From a bacterium (GTDB lineage: Bacteria > CG03): DNA of 9,415 nt. Below the pieces are notes generated by a model. The model was not told where the DNA came from. It saw only the letters and a program-made list of their open reading frames with translations, and made no database searches. Where the stretch lies: NCBI GenBank assembly GCA_013791675.1, contig VMTI01000253.1:1-9415 (forward strand), in the 5' to 3' direction. Each line of letters opens with the position of its first letter. Positions within the stretch are counted from its first letter, which is position 1. Below are positions 9,001 through 9,415 of this stretch, piece by piece. A program made the translations under genes and the position numbers.

Positions 9001-9203
9001 GCGACAGAGATTACGGCTGGGTGACAAGGTCTCTTTTTGCCGGCAGGGTCGCCAAGCCCGCGCAGGTGCGGATAACGGCTATCGTAAATTACAAGAACAC
9101 GCGCCGGCAGGTGACGGCTTTTATGAAGATAGACGCCAGCTCAAGAAGGCCCGCGGGGATAATTTCCATACAAGTCAACACGCCCAAAATGCTGGGGGAG
9201 TAG
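3..9203 (+). CDS. Giant multidomain exported protein with PLD-like (HKD), lamin-tail and many FN3/Ig-like domains; 5' end probably missing
   Basis: A single frame runs without a stop from the left edge to TAG at 9201-9203. A GTG at 6-8 is the first possible start, but the codon before it (TTT) is open, no ribosome binding site can be seen, and the first residues (TEIVVSTANLLPSA) are not a signal peptide. I therefore treat the gene as 5'-partial; residue numbers here count the GTG as 1. Nearly all of the product consists of beta-sandwich repeats with recurrent late-strand motifs such as TYWYVVTAWDEATNES (358-373), TYYYVVCAVDKAGNEA (1185-1200) and HIFYAAAKDKVGN (1085-1097). Embedded in them are a two-lobed phospholipase-D-superfamily domain (about 396-715) and a lamin-tail domain (about 1458-1660). 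No transmembrane helix or cytoplasmic enzyme motif is seen. By inference this is a secreted or cell-surface protein, perhaps a nuclease, lipase or adhesin. The substrate is unknown. Reverse-strand frames over it have no supporting signals. Confidence 0.95.
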   Translation, partial: FVTEIVVSTANLLPSATGQWHFGFEADGATLDIPLCWEELGTESAIDNFGFASSHEGARVCRLENLPDAYGTRAILSATCTVKAGQNYSVDVWVYLSSGTGVAGDVKLRLGIKWYDSADAFLSEDLSADLTVSAVDTWEKLSYINVIAPANATGGRLLVDAYESNNPNYDPYVDDASFHVTGNIAPNAPVLSSPADNAATNDTSPVFTWTFSDPNPGDTSSAYQWVADDNSAFSSINYNSGKTVTSYSSHTLTMAAGTWYWKVKTWDQDNVEGAYASYRTLKIDTTPPGAVINLVASSAGSNIEITWTPAGDSDIDHQVLFRATFTITNQYAANVTVLSNFLGAAAGSYTDPAVNFGTTYWYVVTAWDEATNESGISNCDDATPATIGDPRLAGTDYYCEPLFTPGVKDDNKHPYVNKRLCELIDSAQTRCYIAIYNLTDIGPAGNSITKSLIARAAAIGAANVKVVTDGANNATIAISSLTAAGITVASDGSNALLMHNKFAVIDGKYVWTGSGDWLSADSFDKQNSDGIIIYDEAVARAYEDFFIDMFGGGFHTASTRKGSKVVVGNNVEFYFTGNNAIKDAASFGLRYKVQNAAESCIGAIRIFEEADDVSLEEDLKAARSGGRVVRIVFDREKIPASSSYSYLDELGMNVRPLTGVNSKLMVIDQEIVAAGSMDWRTSSGGDASIPRHDENYLFIRDDILARQYVRYLMRLYDLTLDENTTENSTADKEAPSPVSNVSAFGSDSGQITVEFDASTDPNFSRYYIFISTLQNYANAMAVKQKFITTGQTNLSDARDNDGDKAVDEEIFNGVDDDADGQIDEDINMLAEEVVKDKGEGTVQVTLTTYAHGRALDNNTTYWVCVLQTDKSGNESEASFADASEPTAGDSFYGPVLPGVPVPNTAPECVVVSPSVWQGGSFGISATAWDNDNAYADSVISVEFQYSTASASGPWFYVGTKYLDTPASSTGTYIFTWPSASYITLDSTVWIRAYAKDKNVHKYSLPSVSGSFGVDNKAPSAPSPDDGIAASGSNWTNNSNPTMNWAAVTDPGSGLHATESYLVHYDTAADAAQTANSYAKTLADGSHIFYAAAKDKVGNISAYGNHSINIDATQPPATIVSDPAREFDRITIEWNSVTDVTSGVQHYNVYRDVSVIDTEAKKDALTPIAYPTTTTYTDSDSLAAGVTYYYVVCAVDKAGNEAPISNWVSEFAGAPPVKGTVWHIPSSTTAVAGGYTYRDPAYEVHKGTRVYFFSKNAVAATQSGLTIYWGQDGTNFASAVAGQFDSNNGGYDFWYATVTITQSGGTTFYYYLAADYSSGADRTYLYDLYSNGISSTSAFVADAVSKPFKLYIRNTAPGAPSLTSPTGGEELFADNTWTITWSTVTDPDGDAVYYDIDYSVDGGVSWNGITGNAQGASYVWTVENTPCDAALMRIRAWDGTDYSDFDESNSTFTITAVTTDHIVISEICIGYGTAAVEYIELYNPTTYQWLLNDGGVKRIRLKTTESTVDNALQVTQKTLTFLNDAIPTKGFFLIASVASVGGVSADCTYGGDLSGADGIQILYDDIIKDKAAWGTTQALPGNIPDCTETTRISELKDVDSNWSMERKAYPNSTAESMAAAYLALDKVAGADNNKGNAVDTDDNSADFVVHKDTHYFTPQNSSSPAEPPANTSAPTLSGGTVTPAKGTSATSFSFSVNYTDLGNDRPTFAKVYIDDDGGHPMGSTDEIYDNGSIHTYTTALSAGPHTYYFYFSDGKYYVRYPASGTLTGPGVGPNLDLIEIIRPDTPADNENRAPGTVTFDCLLSGGGAGDVNGYSSFEARLKYSLNGGVYQTLALTQDSVDETGNYFTASKSFAAGDYVSFYFEGRDSDSALWTAVTHSDESYFTVGLLPGWHYPSTIFKSTAAFPAAYRYPLIPLPTQTVDIFAGCESSTASVFLYYAVNDLPALKADGTAASGSVRIDLKKEFATGAADDDREGNYFTTRVSTNPIPIQNDGDIVYYFIKANLTGYPTTYLITDGNAPEGCHMTSALPSLKTQCFSYKVGEVELIDAFHIASLPDNPSDALWMREVMDDEGSRYFDIHTAHGDRSETINIYFGKNADSTDYAGGAADLTATLYWRQCSPNPESDWHVSTFTYCLTNGSTDYWHCEFVQPSGDSLRFTRDDIVEYYIELIKSGMEDTVLYPGAGDGADPDKDDNSDTIALSIFEKDAQYNNSTQPKFWYKIKNFPPVMSKFDMVPANGEEGFNVTNPLYFSWGDAADYDGDSIVKYYFEICLAANGFNNVLASSETANTTVPVGGVLSNGNRYDWRVRAKDDYGEWGEYINWKFGTLGSARVSWLSMTYGPTGTENVMYDLLDSQRPKRYTDITNNDAVRIQFEIEPSPASTASRARVYYAVSASATDPVVTIADSTNTATNSFFFRVDDFTGDTNGSFGKFNPFPHSVGSTITASITIPADVHHKTDANYFWVKPCALIEGATIWVNGNETRCYAITENTDKIVLGRDPGSKNREFPTDYSTSPPGVGDSNNNDMVDNYTPLWHNPSSALMPGYTTKNYLTPEDNINRVGLDGKTLDVGGAGNYTTSDGADGNMDIYYGEDPGIYMRTAYKDIGSGCSVVMSYNNFASVKTAPLQYSVNLSTEMSPYELQYSFAKALESSDVKNMPENAEIRYYFKLSQGSSGESYLCRSAAGSQVVASEQTARTNAFTYHVLQDDYTRPFVWQKPAPYAVPNDSETLCGRSVGYIMVKVGLGDTADGCITPVGDSKMGPFNTWPGGWVNAVTNGKDPYLEGDAGGTGFDGYAPFNTSAGGDYSEQFDGYFGNNVPAINVSTNTVNSGVVSSGNDNIDYTGAKRWVHQTLCYFAYMADPDECTDAGIRNSRQLFHINNVDGTGATQNIDGDETDSATTISGVAVMAPSDAGANGNCEWYARIPIPPNVEEVPYLYYRIWACNGDADPQARNTERGGGGQTGAGNAGYPSGTGFGNPIDDPYLPEYPTEGGNTLKGGRYRDRDYGWVTRSLFAGRVAKPAQVRITAIVNYKNTRRQVTAFMKIDASSRRPAGIISIQVNTPKMLGE
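30..539 (+). other. Domain: N-terminal jelly-roll, carbohydrate-binding-module-like (aa 9-178)
   Basis: The segment begins with NLLPSATGQWHFGFEADG, matching the opening of CBM4/9-type and related galactose-binding-like jelly rolls (N-L-L-x..GxFE). It continues with VKAGQNYSVDVWVYLSS (81-97), KLRLGIKWYDSADAFL and TWEKLSYINVIAPANATGG, and ends with DPYVDDASFHV (169-179). The order 'AGxxYxxxxWVY', 'WxKLS' and a final 'YVDDxxF' is the usual strand pattern of this fold. In that family it binds glycans or cell-wall polymers; binding here is inferred from fold only. It sits directly at the window edge, so further domains may precede it. Confidence 0.6.
555..1154 (+). other. Domains: Ig-like plus FN3-like pair (aa 184-383)
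   Basis: The first unit (184-283) starts APNAPVLSSPADNA and carries SPVFTWTFSDPNPGD and GTWYWKVKTWDQDN, a typical bacterial Ig/FN3-like 'APxxPxLxSP..xFxW.FxDPxxGD..WxVxxxD' pattern. The second (about 285-383) starts TPPGAVINLVASSAGSNIEI, has the core strand EITWTPAGDSDIDHQVLF and ends with TYWYVVTAWDEATNESGISN, a classic FN3 G-strand. These act as spacers between the jelly roll and the PLD domain; no catalytic residues are expected. Confidence 0.75.
1191..2150 (+). other. Domain: phospholipase-D-superfamily (HKD), two lobes, second motif degenerate (aa 396-715)
   Basis: The first lobe (about 396-560) has a full HxKx4D motif, MHNKFAVIDGKYVWTGSGDW: H498, K500, D505, followed by the G-S turn at 512-513. 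The second lobe (about 561-715) repeats the layout with NSKLMVIDQEIVAAGSMDW: N660, K662, D667 and G674-S675. The superfamily covers nucleases, phospholipases, cardiolipin synthases and transferases; two-lobed members pair one HKD from each lobe around a single active site and form a phospho-histidine intermediate. Both lobes have GSxDW in place of the common GSxNW. With the second His replaced by Asn, activity may be altered, lost, or restored by dimerisation. The substrate cannot be told from sequence. The extracellular setting and the LTD farther along would fit a DNA- or phospholipid-acting role, which is inference. Confidence 0.88.
2202..2645 (+). other. Domain: FN3-like, split by an acidic insert (aa 733-880)
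   Basis: It starts with APSPVSNVSAFGSDSGQITV and the strand EFDASTDPNFSRYYIFIS (753-770), as in an FN3 domain. It then departs into an acidic insert and resumes with GTVQVTLTTYAHGRALDNNT and TYWVCVLQTDKSGNESEAS, the usual closing strands of the fold. The insert therefore lies in the middle of one FN3 domain and not between two domains. Confidence 0.7.
2397..2474 (+). other. Motif: tandem EF-hand-like / thrombospondin-3-like Ca-binding loops (aa 798-823)
   Basis: Two acidic loops lie 16 residues apart: DNDGDKAVDEE (D798, D800, D802, D806, E807) and DDDADGQIDED (D814, D816, D818, D822, E823), joined by IFNGV. The DxDxD..xDE spacing is that of calcium-binding loops in dockerin- and thrombospondin-type-3-like repeats. 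Calcium binding is inferred from the ligand pattern. Confidence 0.75.
2712..3632 (+). other. Domains: two Ig-like and one FN3-like (aa 903-1209)
   Basis: Unit one (903-1013) runs TAPECVVVSPSVWQGGSFGI to STVWIRAYAKDKN and SGSFGVDN. Unit two (1016-1109) starts APSAPSPDDGIAASGSNWTN, has NPTMNWAAVTDPGSGLH and ends HIFYAAAKDKVGNISAYGN, a common bacterial Ig-like pattern. Unit three (about 1111-1209) is FN3-like: ITIEWNSVTDVTSGVQHYNV, the YR turn at 1148-1149, then GVTYYYVVCAVDKAGNEAPI. They form a rigid spacer between the PLD domain and the first WH module. Confidence 0.7.
3660..4058 (+). repeat. WH module, copy 1 (aa 1219-1351): beta-rich repeat of unrecognised family
   Basis: Opens with WHIPSSTTAVAGGYTYRDP (1220-1238), then RVYFFSKN, TIYWGQDGTNF (1264-1274), DFWYATVTITQSGGTTFYYY (1290-1309), TYLYDLYSNG and a closing PFKLYIRN. 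The same string of anchors, in the same order, returns three more times at 5670, 6144 and 7599. I do not recognise a named domain. The pattern suggests a beta-sandwich with the central YYY strand as core. Numbering of copies is mine. Confidence 0.6.
4062..4364 (+). other. Domain: Ig-like with DPDGD motif (aa 1353-1453)
   Basis: Starts with APGAPSLTSPTGGEELFADN, followed by WTITWSTVTDPDGDAVYYDI, DYSVDGGVSWNGI and MRIRAWDGTDYSDFD. The 'SPxGGE.. xxxITWxxxDPDGDxxxYxIxYSxDGGxSW' pattern is widespread in bacterial surface proteins and usually marks an Ig-like spacer. It immediately precedes the lamin-tail domain. Confidence 0.75.
4377..4985 (+). other. Domain: lamin-tail domain, LTD (aa 1458-1660)
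   Basis: The start HIVISEICIGYG then VEYIELYNPTTYQW (1474-1487) is the LTD signature (xxISEI..ExIELYNP). It is followed by the GFFLIAS strand (1528-1534), GADGIQILYDD (1553-1563), AAWG (1569-1572) and SNWSMERKA (1598-1606), all in the usual LTD order. The tail GNAVDTDDNSADF (1633-1645) and FTPQNSSSP (1654-1662) is the standard bacterial LTD exit. LTD is an Ig-fold domain known in bacteria on exported and membrane-associated hydrolases, where it is thought to help bind a surface, polymer or nucleic acid; here it shares a chain with a PLD-like domain. The role here is inferred. Confidence 0.85.
5016..5663 (+). other. Domains: two beta-sandwich modules, 'APTLSGG' type and a GNYFT type (aa 1671-1886)
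   Basis: The first (1671-1768) reads APTLSGGTVTPAKGTSATSF, FSVNYTDLGNDRPTFAKVYI and GPHTYYFYFSDGKYYVRYP. It matches a module I know from other bacterial surface proteins ('xPTLSxGxVxPxxGT..FxxxVxYTD ... HTYYFxxSDG'), though I cannot give its family name. The second (about 1773-1886) ends ETGNYFTASKSFAAGDYVSF and YFEGRDSDSALW. Its GNYFT strand and the following YxxFYF strand closely resemble the WH module copy 2 strands GNYFTTRVS and DIVYYFIKA, so the two may share a fold. Confidence 0.55.
5670..6122 (+). repeat. WH module, copy 2 (aa 1889-2039)
   Basis: Opens with WHYPSTIFKSTAAFPAAYRY (1890-1909), then TVDIFAGCES, SVFLYYAVNDLPAL, GNYFTTRVSTNPIPIQNDGD (1974-1993), IVYYFIKANLTGYPTTYLIT, and closes with TQCFSYKVG. 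It shares with copy 1 the WHxPS opening, the Y-R before P, the ATV/TTRV strand, the YYY/VYYF strand, the TYL turn and the F-x-Y/F-x-L-Y end. Confidence 0.6.
6144..6668 (+). repeat. WH module, copy 3 (aa 2047-2221)
   Basis: Opens with FHIASLPDNPSDALWMREV (2048-2066), where the first W has become F. It continues with TINIYFGKNADSTD (2087-2100), LTATLYWRQCSPN, DYWHCEFVQPSGD, DIVEYYIELIKSG (2160-2172), TVLYPGAGDGADPDKDDNSD, and ends PKFWYKIKN. It follows copy 2 after about seven residues, so the two form a direct tandem pair. The acidic run in the TVLYP loop may bind a cation. Confidence 0.55.
6675..7481 (+). other. Domains: Ig-like with DYDGD motif, then an unassigned beta-rich block (aa 2224-2492)
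   Basis: The first unit (2224-2325) reads PPVMSKFDMVPANGEEGFNV, LYFSWGDAADYDGDSIVKYY and GNRYDWRVRAKDDYGEWGEY, which is the same 'FxWxDxxDxDGDxxxYxxxL ... YxWxVxAxDxxGxW' Ig-like pattern seen at 184-283 and 1353-1453. The second unit (about 2329-2492) has IQFEIEPSPASTASRARVYY (2370-2389), ANYFWVKPCALIEG (2458-2471) and ETRCYAI. It has the look of a module of the WH type but lacks the WHxPS opening; I cannot name it. Confidence 0.5.
7599..8111 (+). repeat. WH module, copy 4 (aa 2532-2702), with a longer first half
   Basis: Opens with WHNPSSALMPGYTTKNYLTP (2533-2552). A longer loop follows (to about 2580), then MDIYYGEDPGIYMRTAY (2584-2600), SVVMSYNNFASV, LQYSFAKALESSDV (2639-2652), AEIRYYFKLSQGSSGESYLC (2659-2678), and the end NAFTYHVL. 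The anchors match copies 1-3 in order. The extra loop contains acidic runs (D2578, D2581, D2585) and an MR dipeptide like that of copy 3. Confidence 0.55.
8130..9203 (+). other. C-terminal region: unique block, Gly/Pro-rich hinge and terminal beta-rich tail (aa 2709-3065)
   Basis: The block at 2709-2950 is Gly/Asp/Asn rich, with KMGPFNTWPGGWVN, FDGYAPFNTSAGGDYSEQFD, a helix-like RWVHQTLCYFAYMADPDE (2844-2861), and near its end CEWYARIPIPPNVEEVPYLY and RIWACNGD, which again resemble WH-module core strands. A hinge at 2954-2999 (RGGGGQTGAGNAGYPSGTGF, then DDPYLPEYPTEGG) separates a last piece of about 63 residues with strands VRITAIVNYKNTRRQVTAFM and GIISIQVNTPKMLGE. There is no terminal hydrophobic helix, LPXTG, PEP-CTERM or recognisable type IX sorting domain. 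Function is not recognised. Confidence 0.5.
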
Positions 9204-9205
9204 CT

Positions 9206-9250
9206 GCGCCGTTTTACTTGGCGAAAGGTAGTTGTACCGTCTGACGGCGC
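9206..9250 (+). other. Inverted repeat just after the stop codon (7-bp arms)
   Basis: GCGCCGT at 9206-9212 is the exact reverse complement of ACGGCGC at 9244-9250, with a 31-base loop. Inside it are two competing short stems: CGCC (9207-9210) with GGCG (9220-9223), and the near-palindrome CCGTCTGACGG. No T-tract follows, so it is not a classic intrinsic terminator. It could be an mRNA 3'-end structure, or chance. Confidence 0.3.
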
Positions 9251-9369
9251 TATGTTGAAGCGGATGCGGCTGCGATGAGGGAAGGGAAGACACATCATAA
9301 CCCCTTTTATTTGAAAAAGCAATTTTTTTCTTAAGTAAGGAACAAAGGTCGACAGGTGGGATCATAGCA

Positions 9370-9415
9370 ATGTTGATAGGCAGGTCAGGGCGTTTTTCTT
9401 TAGCGAGTTGCCACG
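9370..9415 (+). CDS. Possible start of a downstream gene, cut by the window edge
   Basis: ATG at 9370 is preceded by AGGTGG (9354-9359, 10 bases upstream) and the frame stays open to the edge for 15 codons: MLIGRSGRFSLASCH. The string RSGRFSLA loosely recalls the cleavage region of type IV prepilins (basic residues, G, F-S/T-L) but has an Arg between G and F, so this is not a real match. The fragment is too short to support a call; it may be non-coding. Confidence 0.15.
   Translation, partial: MLIGRSGRFSLASCH

Larger units (their letters stand above)
9204..9415. other. Intergenic stretch after the giant gene
   Basis: About 210 bases follow the stop codon. They hold a 7-bp inverted repeat close to the stop, an AT-only hairpin candidate near 9313-9330 and a possible weak gene start at 9370. 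I see no tRNA, no clear promoter and no standard GC-hairpin-plus-T-tract terminator. Reverse-strand frames here are overlapping, without ribosome binding sites, and are not supported as genes. Confidence 0.6.

Noticed and set aside
9313..9330. Hairpin GAAAAA / TTTTTC as an intrinsic terminator
   Set aside because: The stem is almost all A-T with a six-base loop and is not followed by a further T-tract; it is more likely just neighbouring A and T runs.
9311..9337. Promoter TTGAAA (9311) with a -10 near TAAGTA (9332)
   Set aside because: The spacer is only 15 bases and the -10 matches poorly, so it cannot be told from AT-rich background.
9089..9365. Two overlapping reverse-strand frames at the 3' end (9089-9322 and 9141-9365)
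   Set aside because: They overlap each other in different frames, run into the end of the giant gene, and lack start signals or recognisable product features.

Overview
The window is almost entirely one open reading frame on the + strand (about 3,065 codons, stop TAG at 9201-9203) followed by about 210 bases of apparently non-coding DNA. The frame is already open at the left edge, the first residues do not form a signal peptide, and the first domain is entered almost immediately. The gene therefore probably starts upstream and only its C-terminal part is seen here.

The product is a giant mosaic protein built like an exported bacterial surface or secreted protein: Gly/Thr/Ser/Asn/Asp/Tyr/Trp-rich beta-sandwich modules in tandem, with no cytoplasmic enzyme signatures, nucleotide-binding motifs or membrane helices. 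Order, with my own domain boundaries: a jelly-roll (carbohydrate-binding-like) domain (aa 9-178); an Ig-like and an FN3-like domain (184-383); a two-lobed phospholipase-D-superfamily (HKD) domain (396-715); an FN3-like domain split by a Ca-binding-type acidic insert (733-880, insert 798-823); two Ig-like and one FN3-like domain (903-1209); a recurring module I call 'WH' (copy 1, 1219-1351); a DPDGD Ig-like domain (1353-1453); a lamin-tail domain, LTD (1458-1660); two further beta-sandwich modules (1671-1886); WH copies 2 and 3 (1889-2221); a DYDGD Ig-like domain (2224-2325); an unassigned beta-rich block (2329-2492); WH copy 4 (2532-2702); a unique C-terminal block (2709-2950); a Gly/Pro hinge (2954-2999); and a short beta-rich tail (3003-3065).

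The likely working part is the PLD-like domain together with the LTD, a domain known in bacteria on exported hydrolases and nucleases; the rest looks like a stalk or adhesive scaffold. The second HKD motif has Asn in place of His, so its chemistry is uncertain. The second unusual point is the WH module, which recurs four times at low identity and which I cannot assign to a named family.

Organism: roughly balanced GC, standard bacterial code, and an architecture seen in large surface proteins of Gram-negative-type bacteria and uncultured phyla. An Elusimicrobiota- or Omnitrophota-like source is a guess from style only. There is no LPXTG, PEP-CTERM or recognisable type IX sorting signal. No RNA gene, CRISPR array, insertion sequence or convincing terminator is visible.
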